Below, piece by piece: positions 16,441-23,874 of a stretch of DNA of 64,000 nucleotides; positions within the stretch are counted from its first letter, which is position 1; each line of letters starts with the position of its first letter. The notes under the pieces are model-generated. The model was not told the origin of the DNA, did no database searches, and saw nothing but the letters and a program-made list of their open reading frames with translations. The DNA is from Leifsonia sp. ku-ls (GTDB lineage: Bacteria; Actinomycetota; Actinomycetes; Actinomycetales; Microbacteriaceae), in the NCBI GenBank assembly GCA_003367665.1, contig QKXI01000005.1, forward strand, positions 62,001 through 126,000. Direction: 5' to 3'. The position numbers were made by a program, and so were the translations under genes.

Positions 16441-16459
16441 CCACCGGTGCCTCCGGTGG
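16441..16459. terminator. Hairpin between lacI and the transporter genes
   Basis: CCACCGG-TGCCT-CCGGTGG forms a perfect 7-bp stem with a five-base loop. It lies 30 bp downstream of the lacI stop and upstream of the binding-protein start. There is no T-tract, so it may be a partial terminator or processing site that sets different levels for regulator and transporter. Confidence 0.35.
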
Positions 16460-16488
16460 GTGGTGCGGTTGGGGGGTGAAGCGGGTGG

Positions 16489-17520
16489 TCAGGCCGTCGG
16501 CGGCCCGATGGACTGTCGCGTCACGGGCTCGCACGGCATGAGGAAGCCCTCGCGCTCGGCGCCGTCGAGCGTGCCGTCGAGCCGGCCGACCAGGCGGCGG
16601 ACCGCCCACTCGCCCATCTCCCGGTGCGGCAGCTGCACGGTGCTGAGCCCGGGGTCGAGCGCCTCGGCGACGAACTCCTGGTTGTCGAAGCCGGCGAGCG
16701 AGAGGTCGCCGGGGATCGACAGCCCCAGCCGGCGGGCGACCGTGTAGAAGCCCATGGCCGTCTGGTCGCTGAAGCAGAAGATCGCGGTCGGCCGGTCGGC
16801 GCGGTCGAGCAGTCGGCGCGCCGGTTCGAGCGCGTAGCGGGTGGCGGCGTCCTCGGCGACGACGGTGAGTGAGGGGTCGACCGCGATCCCGGCCTCCTCC
16901 AGAGCGCGCCGATAGCCCTTGGCGCGCAGCCGGGACGCGATCGGATAGGCCGCGACGTCGCAGAAGCCGATGCGCGTGTGCCCGGCGTCGACGAGCATCC
17001 GCGTCGACGTGTACGCGCCGAGCTCTTCGTCCGGCACCACGTAGTCGACGGTCGGATGCGAGTCGTCCCTCGGCCGTCCGTCGAGCACGACGACCGGCAT
17101 CGTGGGCGGCACGAGAGGGAGGTCGACGACCTTGTGGAAGTTGGTCGCGATGATGAGCCCCTCGATGTTGCGCTGCAGCAGGGACTGGACCGCTGGGGTC
17201 TGCACCTCGTCGTTGCCGTAGGTGTCGATGAGCATGAGCATGAAGCCGCTCTCCCAGGCCGCCTGCTGCGCGCCGGCGAGCATGTGCCCGGAGAACGGGA
17301 CGGTGGCGACCTGGTCGGAGACGACGCCGATGGTGCGGCTCTGCTTGGTCTTGAGCGACCGGGCGAGCTGGTTCGGGACGTAGCCGAGCTCGTCCGCGAC
17401 CTCCCTGATGCGCCGCGCCACCCCGGCGTTGACGCGGCCCTCGCCCCGGCCGCTGAGCACCAGGCTGACGCTGGACACGGAGACGCCGACGTGCGACGCG
17501 ATGTCCTTCATCGTCAGCAT
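16489..17520 (-). CDS. LacI-family repressor of the GH172 transport operon
   Basis: This 343-residue protein has an N-terminal LacI helix-turn-helix (TMKDIASHVGVSVSSVSLVLSG) and hinge (NQLARSLKTKQSRTIGVV). A periplasmic-binding-protein-like sugar domain follows, with FDNQEFVAEALDPGLSTVQLP near the end. AAGGAG lies seven bases before ATG 17520. Three TCAA...TTGA inverted repeats lie just upstream, so it is probably autoregulated and controls the ABC/GH172 genes behind it. Confidence 0.9.
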   Translation of the reverse strand: MLTMKDIASHVGVSVSSVSLVLSGRGEGRVNAGVARRIREVADELGYVPNQLARSLKTKQSRTIGVVSDQVATVPFSGHMLAGAQQAAWESGFMLMLIDTYGNDEVQTPAVQSLLQRNIEGLIIATNFHKVVDLPLVPPTMPVVVLDGRPRDDSHPTVDYVVPDEELGAYTSTRMLVDAGHTRIGFCDVAAYPIASRLRAKGYRRALEEAGIAVDPSLTVVAEDAATRYALEPARRLLDRADRPTAIFCFSDQTAMGFYTVARRLGLSIPGDLSLAGFDNQEFVAEALDPGLSTVQLPHREMGEWAVRRLVGRLDGTLDGAEREGFLMPCEPVTRQSIGPPTA

Positions 17521-17538
17521 CCGGGGGCTCCTTCGTCC

Positions 17539-17595
17539 GTCAATCGTTTGACTTCAATCGATTGACGTCACGCTAGGAGCGTCAAACGCGTTGAC
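17539..17595. promoter_or_regulatory. Cluster of three LacI-type operators
   Basis: Three inverted repeats with half-site TCAA/TTGA occur upstream of the lacI gene: GTCAATCGTTTGAC (17539-17552), TCAATCGATTGA (17554-17565, perfect) and GTCAAACGCGTTGAC (17581-17595). The first two have the CG centre typical of LacI-family sites. They cover the probable promoter of the whole minus-strand operon. Confidence 0.7.
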
Positions 17596-17653
17596 GCAAA
17601 CCGCCGTTACCAACCCGTTATGCACGCTGTTTTCCGCGCCGGCGGGGACAGGG

Positions 17654-18445
17654 TCACAGCATGCCGGTCAGCACGCCGCCGTCCGCTCGAACCGCTGCAC
17701 CGTTGGTGGCCGAGGCGAGCGGACTGGCGAGGTAGGCGACGAGCGACGCGATCTCCTCCGGCTCGATGAAGCGCTCCAGCAGCGTTGTGGTGTTCTGACC
17801 AATGATCGCCTCCTTCACCGCGTCCACGGGCGCCGACTGCGCCTCGGCGAGCGCGGCGACGGCGCCCGCGACGCCGTCGGAGTAGGTGGGGCCGCCGACG
17901 ACGGTGTTGACCGTGACCGCGGTGCCGCGCGTCCGCTTCGCGAGGCCGTTCCCGAGGGCGATCGTCGCCGCCTTGGTCACGCCGTAGGGGATCATGTCGG
18001 CCGGGACGTTCACGCCGGACTCGCTGGCGACGAACAGGATGCGCCCCCACCCGCGCTCGAGCATGCCGGGGAGCACGTGCCGAGACAGGCGAACGCCGCT
18101 CATCAGGTTGACCTCCAGGTAGGTCGCCCACTCGTCGTCGGGGACGGACTCGAACTCGGTCAGCCCGAAGATCCCGACGTTGTTGACCAGGATGTCGACG
18201 GGGCCGAGCTCGCGCAGCATCCGCTCGAGGCTGGCAGTGTCGGCGAAGTCCGCGACCAGGCCGGAGTGTTCAGCGTCGGGGTAGGTGCGCCGCAGCCCCG
18301 CGACGCACGCGTCGACGGCGTCGGCGCTGCGGCCGTTCACGATGACGCGCGCGCCTTCCGCGGCGAGCCGCTCTGCGATCGCCCGGCCGATCCCCTTGGT
18401 CGATCCGCTGATGAACGCCGTCATGCCGATCAGGCGCAGGTCCAT
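17654..18445 (-). CDS. Short-chain dehydrogenase/reductase
   Basis: This 263-residue classical-type SDR has a cofactor loop SGSTKGIG (residues 13-20), NNVG at ~88-91, Asn113, catalytic Ser (VASESG, ~141-143), Tyr154 and Lys158 (YGVTK). The C-terminal FIEPEEIASLVAYLASPLASATNGAAVRADGG is typical. It acts on an unknown alcohol/ketone using NAD(P)(H). It is divergent from a MarR gene with two TCACTT...AAGTGA boxes in the gap, so it is probably inducible. Confidence 0.88.
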   Translation of the reverse strand: MDLRLIGMTAFISGSTKGIGRAIAERLAAEGARVIVNGRSADAVDACVAGLRRTYPDAEHSGLVADFADTASLERMLRELGPVDILVNNVGIFGLTEFESVPDDEWATYLEVNLMSGVRLSRHVLPGMLERGWGRILFVASESGVNVPADMIPYGVTKAATIALGNGLAKRTRGTAVTVNTVVGGPTYSDGVAGAVAALAEAQSAPVDAVKEAIIGQNTTTLLERFIEPEEIASLVAYLASPLASATNGAAVRADGGVLTGML

Positions 18446-18476
18446 GTCTCGTCCTTCCCGCGGCCGGGACCGCGAT

Positions 18477-18526
18477 TCACTTGCTGAGGAAAGTCAGCCT
18501 ACACAATCACTTGCTTGGGAAAGTGA
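18477..18526. promoter_or_regulatory. Two 20-bp MarR boxes between SDR and marR
   Basis: TCACTTGCTGAGGAAAGTCA (18477-18496) and TCACTTGCTTGGGAAAGTGA (18507-18526) are repeats 30 bp apart; the second has perfect TCACTT/AAGTGA arms. A TAGGCT -10-like hexamer (18529-18534) follows six bases before the marR ATG, which suggests leaderless transcription of marR. Confidence 0.65.
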
Positions 18527-18540
18527 ACTAGGCTCGTCGC

Positions 18541-19047
18541 ATGACGCAGCCCGAGACGCGCTCCCGCCTCACTCCCGAGCAGTTGGAGGCGTGGGCCGTG
18601 GTCGCCACACTGCTCGAGCGCCTCCCGGCCGCGCTCGACGCGCAGTTGCAGCGCGACAGCGGCCTGACGCACTACGAGCACGGGCTGCTCTTCGCCCTCG
18701 ACTCGGCACCGGAGCGCACGCTTCGCCTGAGCACCCTCGCCGGCCACGCGAACAGCACGCTCTCCCGGCTCTCCCGGGCGATCACCCGCCTGGAGGCCAA
18801 GGGATGGGTGCACCGGATGGTCGACCCCACCGACGGCCGGTTCACGCTGGCCGTCCTGACCGACGACGGCCACGATCTCGTGACGCGCTCGACACCCGCG
18901 CACCACGCGCTGGTCGAGGAGCTGGTCTTCGCGCCCCTCACCAAGGAGCAGGTGCAGCAGCTGACCGAGATCGGCCGGCGGATCGTGACGACGATCGATC
19001 CGACGGGAGTGTGGACGCCGCCGCCCGCCGCCGAGCCGTTGCGCTGA
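18541..19047 (+). CDS. MarR-family regulator
   Basis: This 168-residue protein contains the winged helix LRLSTLAGHANSTLSRLSRAITRLEAKGWVHRMVDPTDGRFTLAVLTDDG. It has no ribosome binding site before ATG 18541; a -10-like TAGGCT six bases upstream points to a leaderless message. It is divergent from the SDR at 17654-18445 and probably represses both genes through the paired TCACTT boxes. Confidence 0.88.
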   Translation: MTQPETRSRLTPEQLEAWAVVATLLERLPAALDAQLQRDSGLTHYEHGLLFALDSAPERTLRLSTLAGHANSTLSRLSRAITRLEAKGWVHRMVDPTDGRFTLAVLTDDGHDLVTRSTPAHHALVEELVFAPLTKEQVQQLTEIGRRIVTTIDPTGVWTPPPAAEPLR

Positions 19048-19067
19048 TCGCCCCCATGGTCCATAGT
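19039..19067 (+). promoter_or_regulatory. Putative promoter of the ArsR gene (leaderless)
   Basis: TTGCGC at 19039-19044 and CATAGT at 19062-19067 are separated by 17 bp. The GTG start of the ArsR gene follows seven bases after the -10, so transcription would begin at or next to the start codon. Confidence 0.4.
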
Positions 19068-19086
19068 TAGGTCTGTGCCTAACTAT
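19063..19086. promoter_or_regulatory. ArsR operator spanning its own start codon
   Basis: ATAGTTAG-N8-CTAACTAT is a perfect 8-bp inverted repeat. The spacer contains the GTG start (19075), and the left arm overlaps the -10 hexamer. Binding would block initiation of the operon completely. Confidence 0.65.
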
Positions 19087-19413
19087 CACGGCGAGCTGGA
19101 TGCGGTGCTTCGCGCACTCGCGGATCCGACCCGGCGCGCCGTCGTGGAGCGGCTGGCCAAAGCGCCCGCGATCGTCACGGAGCTGGCGGAGCCGTTCCCG
19201 ATGGCGCTCCCGTCGTTCCTGCAGCACCTCCGCGTGCTCGAGGAGGCCGGCGTCATCACCTCCGAGAAGCACGGCAGAGTGCGCACCGTCACCCTCCGGC
19301 CCGGAGCGCTCGACGTGCTGCACCTCTGGCTCGGGGAGCAGCGCACGCCCGCAGAGCACCAGGCCGACCGGCTCGGCATCCACCTCGTCCGCACCGCACA
19401 GAAGGAGCACTGA
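19075..19413 (+). CDS. ArsR-family (metal-independent type) repressor
   Basis: This 112-residue winged-helix protein begins at GTG 19075. It contains the ArsR signature VLRALADPTRRAVVERLAKAPAIVTELAEPFPMALPSFLQHLRVLEEAGVITSEKHGRVRTVTL. The ELCVCDL metal motif is absent. It belongs to the type that usually precedes SRPBCC/AHSA1 genes, as here. It heads a three-gene operon with a RibD_C reductase and an SRPBCC protein. Confidence 0.9.
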   Translation: MPNYHGELDAVLRALADPTRRAVVERLAKAPAIVTELAEPFPMALPSFLQHLRVLEEAGVITSEKHGRVRTVTLRPGALDVLHLWLGEQRTPAEHQADRLGIHLVRTAQKEH

Positions 19414-19414
19414 C

Positions 19415-20065
19415 ATGACCCGCGTCCGCATGGACCTCTTCGCCTCGCTCGACGGCTACACGCCCGACCCGGCCGACGCCACGCCCGACGAACCGATGGG
19501 CTACGGCTGGGGGCGCCTCACCGCGGCCTACGCCGCCACCCGCACCTTCCGCGCCAAGATCTTCGGCGACACCAGCGGAGCCGGCACGACCGGTGTGGAC
19601 GAGCGCTACGCGGCGGCGTTCTTCGAGGGCATCGGCGCCGAGATCATGGGCGCAGGGATGTTCGGCCTGCACAGCTTCCCCGACGACCCGGACTGGAAGG
19701 GCTGGTGGGGCGAGCGGCCGCCGTTCGGAACCCCGGTCTACGTGCTGACGCACAGCGCCCCACGCCCCTCGATCGAGATGGCGGGCGGGACGACGTTCCA
19801 CTTCCGCGACGCGAGCCCGGAGCAGGTGCTCGCCGAGGCGACCGAGGCCGCCGGCGGCCGCGACGTGCGCATCGGCGGCGGCTATGGCACGGCCAGCGCC
19901 TTCCTGCGCGCCGGCCTCGTCGACGACCTGCACCTGATGGTCGCGCCGGTCTTCCTCGGCCGCGGCCACCGTCTCTTCGACGACCTCGCCGGCTTCGACG
20001 GCGACTACACGGTGAAGAGCGAGGTCGCCGAGAGCGGCGAGCTGCACATCACCCTCACGCGCTAG
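19415..20065 (+). CDS. Dihydrofolate reductase / RibD_C family protein
   Basis: This 216-residue protein shows the RibD_C pattern: MDLFASLDGYTPD at the start, PVYVLTHSAPRPSIEMAGGTTFHF in the middle, and DVRIGGGYGTASAFLRAGLVDDLHLMVAPVFLGRGHRLFDDL at the end. ATG 19415 follows the ArsR stop by one base, with GAAGGAG upstream. It is an NADPH-dependent reductase of unknown substrate and is co-regulated with the ArsR and SRPBCC genes. Confidence 0.87.
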   Translation: MTRVRMDLFASLDGYTPDPADATPDEPMGYGWGRLTAAYAATRTFRAKIFGDTSGAGTTGVDERYAAAFFEGIGAEIMGAGMFGLHSFPDDPDWKGWWGERPPFGTPVYVLTHSAPRPSIEMAGGTTFHFRDASPEQVLAEATEAAGGRDVRIGGGYGTASAFLRAGLVDDLHLMVAPVFLGRGHRLFDDLAGFDGDYTVKSEVAESGELHITLTR

Positions 20066-20078
20066 CGAAAGGACCAGC

Positions 20079-20552
20079 ATGACCACCGAACGCCGCATCG
20101 CCCGCTCCGGCTTCACCCTGACGCGCGACTACCCGGTCCCCGCCGAGCGCGTCTGGAACGCCTTCGCCGTCGAGGAGGAGAAGCTCGCGTGGTGGGGCGC
20201 CGGCGACAGCATCGAGGAGAACCGGGAGTGGGCCTTCGACTTCCGGGTCGGCGGCCAGGACATCGCCGAGGCGAAGTTCCACGACGGGCCCGTCTCGCGC
20301 TATGTGGCGACCTACACCGACATCGTCGAGCACGTCCGCATCGTCACCACCTACGACATGTGGCTGGACGGCGAGCACATGTCGACCTCCGTCGCCTCCC
20401 TGGAGTTCGATCCTGTGGAGGGCGGCACGCGTTTCACGCACACCGAGCACGGCGTGTTCTTCGACCGGTTCTGGGACGACGGGCCGCGACGCGAGCAGGG
20501 CACGAAGGGGCTGATCGAGGCGCTCGGCCGCTACCTCACGCCTGCGCGCTGA
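20079..20552 (+). CDS. SRPBCC / AHSA1-like lipid-binding-fold protein
   Basis: This 157-residue protein has the START/AHSA1 pattern: FTLTRDYPVPAERVWNAFA, LAWWGAGDSIEENREWAFDFRVGG and the closing GLIEALGRYL. The family binds small hydrophobic ligands in a helix-grip cavity and is very often found behind ArsR repressors. It starts 13 bp after the reductase with GAAAGGA upstream. Its last 17 bases overlap the convergent TetR gene. Confidence 0.87.
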   Translation: MTTERRIARSGFTLTRDYPVPAERVWNAFAVEEEKLAWWGAGDSIEENREWAFDFRVGGQDIAEAKFHDGPVSRYVATYTDIVEHVRIVTTYDMWLDGEHMSTSVASLEFDPVEGGTRFTHTEHGVFFDRFWDDGPRREQGTKGLIEALGRYLTPAR

Positions 20553-21168
20553 CGGCGTCGCCCTTCCGGATGCCGACCGCGGGTAGCAGGATGTCGTCCA
20601 GCACGCCCATCAGGAACGCCCGGTCGACCGGCTTGCGCAGCACGAGGGTGCGGTAGGCGGCCATCGACGGCGCCAGCATCGCGAGCTGCTCGATGTCCAC
20701 GTCCGCCGGGATCTCGCCACGGTCGACCGCGCGCCGGAGGAACAGCCGGTTGATCGAGGCGCGCGGCTCGACGATCGCCTCGTTCACCGCGTCCGTGAAC
20801 TCCGGATTCTGCGCGAGCATCGAGACGAGGCCCGCCATCACCTTCAGCTTCTTCTCGGCGTCGACGATCGTGTGCGGCTTCATCATGGCGATCAGGTCGC
20901 CGCGGAGCGTTCCGGTGTCCGGCAGCTTCGCCGGGTCGGTGTCCGCCTTCTTCATGCAGGCGACGGCCTCGATCACGAGGTCGGCCTTGGACGGCCAGCG
21001 TCGGTACACCGTGGCCTTGCCGGCCTTGGCGCGCGCGGCGACCATGTCCATCGTCATGCGGTCGTAGCCGACCTCGGCGAGCACGTCGAGGGCGGCGTCG
21101 AGGATCTCGGGGTCGCGTGTGTGGTCCCGCTTGCGCCCGAGCCTCGTCGCGGGGGCTGAAGTATCCAT
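20536..21168 (-). CDS. TetR-family repressor, probably of the DHA2 pump
   Basis: This 210-residue protein has the helix-turn-helix MTMDMVAARAKAGKATVYRRWPSKADLVIEAV and a C-terminal domain of the TetR_C_16/AcrR-like type (LMGVLDDILLPAVG near the end). ATG 21168 (MDTSAPATRLGRK) is preferred because longer starts run into the divergent promoter. It is divergent from the DHA2 transporter at 21240 with a 71-bp gap, a classic repressor/pump layout. Confidence 0.88.
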   Translation of the reverse strand: MDTSAPATRLGRKRDHTRDPEILDAALDVLAEVGYDRMTMDMVAARAKAGKATVYRRWPSKADLVIEAVACMKKADTDPAKLPDTGTLRGDLIAMMKPHTIVDAEKKLKVMAGLVSMLAQNPEFTDAVNEAIVEPRASINRLFLRRAVDRGEIPADVDIEQLAMLAPSMAAYRTLVLRKPVDRAFLMGVLDDILLPAVGIRKGDAVSAQA

Positions 21169-21239
21169 TGCGGACAGTCTAGATGAATTTCTGAACAAAA
21201 GAGATCCGGAACTCGTCAGTTTCGTATATGCTGGCCCGC

Positions 21240-22766
21240 ATGTCCCAGACCTCCCCCACCCTCTCGCCGGCCGCACCCGAGCAGCCGGCCGCGTCCACCC
21301 GTCGTTGGTGGACGCTCGTCACCGTGGCGCTGGCGCAGCTGATGGTCGTGCTCGACTCGACGGTCGTGAACATCGCGCTGCCGTCCGCGCAGGCCGACCT
21401 CGGCTTCGACGACGCCGACCGGCAGTGGATCGTCACCGCCTACTCGCTCGCGTTCGGCAGCCTCCTGCTGTTCGGCGGCCGCCTCTCCGACCTCATCGGC
21501 CGCAAGCGCGCCTTCATCATCGGCCTGATCGGCTTCGCCGGCGCATCCGCCCTCGGCGGCGCGGCGAGCACCTTCGGGCTGCTCGTCGGCGCGCGGGCCC
21601 TCCAGGGCGCCTTCGGTGCGCTGCTCGCCCCCACCGCGCTCGCGGTGCTGACCACGACCTTCACGGTGCCGAAGGAGCGCGCCCGCGCGTTCGGCATCTT
21701 CGGCGCCATCGCCGGCGCGGGCGGCGCCGTCGGGCTGCTCCTCGGCGGCGTGCTCACCGAGCAGCTGGACTGGCGCTGGAACCTCTACATCAACGTCGTC
21801 ATCGCCCTCGTCGCGATCGCGGGCGCGATCGTGTTCGTCACCTCCGTGCCGCGGGTCGGGCCACGGCCGAAGCTCGACGTGCCCGGCACCATCCTGGTCT
21901 CGGCCGCGCTGTTCTCTCTCGTCTACGGCTTCTCGAACGCGGAGTCGGACGGCTGGGACTCGCCCTCCTCGTGGGGCTTCCTCACCGCGTCCGGCGTGCT
22001 CCTGATCGCCTTCGTGCTGTGGCAGCGCCGGGCGGAGCACCCGCTTCTGCCGCTCCCGATCGTCCTGCACCGCAACCGCGCGGCGTCGTACAGCGCCATC
22101 CTGATCGCCGGCGCCGGCATGTTCGGCATCTTCCTGTTCGTCACCTACTATCTGCAGGCGACGCTGAAGTTCACGCCCATCCAGACCGGGCTCGGCTTCC
22201 TCCCGATGATCGCGATGCTGGTGCTCGCCGCCCAGCTGTCGACCAACATCTTCGTTCCGCGCTTCGGGCCGAAGGTCATGGTGCCGATCGGCATGACGAT
22301 CGCCGCCAGCGGCATGGTCTACCTGACGCACCTCGGCGTGACCGCGAACTACGCGGTCGACCTGCTGCCGCCGCTGATGATCCTCGGCTTCGGCATGGGC
22401 TCGACGATGCCGGCCGCCATCCAGACGGCGACCCTCGGCGTCGACCGGCACTACGCAGGCGTCGCCTCCGCCATGGTCAACACCAGCCAGCAGGTCGGCG
22501 GCTCGATCGGAACGGCCCTGCTCAACACGCTGGCCGCCACCGCCGCGACCGACTACGTCGCCTCGCACCTGCCGCCGACCCCGGCGGTGGCGGCCGAGGC
22601 CGCGGTGCACAGCTACGCGACGGCGTACTGGTGGGGCGCGGCGTTCTTCGCCTTCGGGGCGGTGCTGACGGCGTTCCTGTACCGCCGGCGATCGGCCACG
22701 CCGGCGCCGGTCCCGGCGGGCCCGGATGCTGCGGCCGACGCGCCGGAGCCGGTCGTCGCGCACTGA
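21240..22766 (+). CDS. DHA2-family (EmrB/QacA-type) MFS drug transporter
   Basis: This 508-residue protein has about 14 transmembrane helices. It carries the DHA2 signature LMVVLDSTVVNIALPSAQADLGF, motif A FGGRLSDLIGRKRAFIIGL, and motif C-like GAIAGAGGAVGLLLGGVLTEQLDWRWNLYINV. It exports lipophilic compounds by proton antiport. A TATATG hexamer ends eight bases before ATG 21240, suggesting a leaderless start; ATG 21228 is the alternative. It is controlled by the divergent TetR gene. Confidence 0.9.
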   Translation: MSQTSPTLSPAAPEQPAASTRRWWTLVTVALAQLMVVLDSTVVNIALPSAQADLGFDDADRQWIVTAYSLAFGSLLLFGGRLSDLIGRKRAFIIGLIGFAGASALGGAASTFGLLVGARALQGAFGALLAPTALAVLTTTFTVPKERARAFGIFGAIAGAGGAVGLLLGGVLTEQLDWRWNLYINVVIALVAIAGAIVFVTSVPRVGPRPKLDVPGTILVSAALFSLVYGFSNAESDGWDSPSSWGFLTASGVLLIAFVLWQRRAEHPLLPLPIVLHRNRAASYSAILIAGAGMFGIFLFVTYYLQATLKFTPIQTGLGFLPMIAMLVLAAQLSTNIFVPRFGPKVMVPIGMTIAASGMVYLTHLGVTANYAVDLLPPLMILGFGMGSTMPAAIQTATLGVDRHYAGVASAMVNTSQQVGGSIGTALLNTLAATAATDYVASHLPPTPAVAAEAAVHSYATAYWWGAAFFAFGAVLTAFLYRRRSATPAPVPAGPDAAADAPEPVVAH

Positions 22767-22789
22767 TCCCGGCCGCTTCGGCGCCGGGA
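22767..22789. terminator. Bidirectional terminator between convergent genes
   Basis: TCCCGG (22767-22772) pairs with CCGGGA (22784-22789), with an inner CGC-TTCG-GCG stem-loop and one bulged base. It lies between the convergent MFS and GH5 genes and has a stable TTCG tetraloop. Confidence 0.55.
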
Positions 22790-22800
22790 ACGGACGCCCG

Positions 22801-23874
22801 TCATCCGCGGCCGACGGCCTCCGCCACCACCGCGACCAGCTCGCGGTCGAAGCGGGGGCCGTCGGCCGCGTCGGCGCCCGGTTCGGTGTCGGCGAGACCG
22901 AAGGGTCCGCGCAGGTTCCACAGCGCCCAGCCGACGCCGTGGGCCTCGAGCACCCGGAACGCCGCCCCGAGCCACGCCGCACGCACCGCCACGGGCGCCG
23001 CGGAGTAGGCGCCCATCTCACCGACATGCACCGCCCCTCCCGCGTCCACCACGTCGAACCAGGGCTGCAGGATGCGCTCGAGAGCCGCCTCATCCCACCT
23101 CGCCTCGGTCTCGTCCGGCAGCGGGACGTACCCGTCACGCACCGCCGCCGCGAGGTCGGTCCGCAGCGGCCAGTCGGGCTCGACGTCCGACGGGGCCACC
23201 CACGGCGCCCGGTGGTGCGTCAGCGCGAACGGCTTGTACAGATGCACCGACGACACGACCCGCGGATGCGGCGCCCACTCCCGCGGCGGTGGCCGCAGCC
23301 CCGCGTCCCAGCCTTCGAGCACGACGGTCCGCTCCGGGCTCACCCGCCAGACGGCCTCCGCGGTGCGGCCGAACACCGTGGCGAAGACCGCGTCGTCGGT
23401 CTCCGGCGGCTCGTTCAGCAGGTCGAAGCTCAGCTCCTCGGGCGGGATGTGCGCGTACCGCCGGGCCAGCTCCACCCAGAACCCGCGGAACAGCTCCTGA
23501 CAGTCCGGGTCGGCGAAGAGGTCGCCCGGCTCGGGGGTGTCGAAGTGCGAGCGCGAGTTGATGCAATACCCGGGCGCCCGATGCAGGTTCAGACTCACGT
23601 GGATCCCGTACCGCCGGCCGAGCTCCACGACCCGGTCGACGAGCGCGAGACGACTCGGGTCGAGCGTGCGCGCGTACGGTCCGACGCCGAACCACAGGTA
23701 CGACAGCGGGATGCGCGCGAACGTCAGCCCGAGCTCCGCGAGCGCGGCGACGTCCCCCTCCTGGATGCCCTGCCCGAGACGGAGCGGGAACTGCTCCGCC
23801 CAGCGCACGCTCGTCGAGAACAGCTCGATCAGGTTGACGCCGCGCCAGCCGACCGTGGAGCGCCGCGCGGTCAC
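22801..23874 (-). CDS. GH5-like glycoside hydrolase (cytosolic)
   Basis: This 357-residue TIM-barrel enzyme begins at GTG 23874, overlapping the previous stop (GTGA). Clan GH-A features are FARIPLSYLWFG, LNLHRAPGYCIN, DLLNEPPE with Glu155 as probable acid/base, and VHVGEMGAY with Glu286 as probable nucleophile. There is no signal peptide, so it cleaves imported oligosaccharide. It is the last gene of the operon running from 29403. The exact bond cleaved is unknown. Confidence 0.85.
   Translation of the reverse strand: MTARRSTVGWRGVNLIELFSTSVRWAEQFPLRLGQGIQEGDVAALAELGLTFARIPLSYLWFGVGPYARTLDPSRLALVDRVVELGRRYGIHVSLNLHRAPGYCINSRSHFDTPEPGDLFADPDCQELFRGFWVELARRYAHIPPEELSFDLLNEPPETDDAVFATVFGRTAEAVWRVSPERTVVLEGWDAGLRPPPREWAPHPRVVSSVHLYKPFALTHHRAPWVAPSDVEPDWPLRTDLAAAVRDGYVPLPDETEARWDEAALERILQPWFDVVDAGGAVHVGEMGAYSAAPVAVRAAWLGAAFRVLEAHGVGWALWNLRGPFGLADTEPGADAADGPRFDRELVAVVAEAVGRG

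Noticed and set aside
16441-16459. Riboswitch upstream of the sugar-binding protein
   Set aside because: Only a single 7-bp hairpin is present, with no conserved aptamer features; it is treated as a possible terminator or processing site.
21216-23138. Very long (640-codon) minus-strand open frame opposite the DHA2 transporter
   Set aside because: The translation is composed mostly of Arg, Asp, Gly and His and has no membrane or domain pattern; the transporter on the plus strand explains the region.
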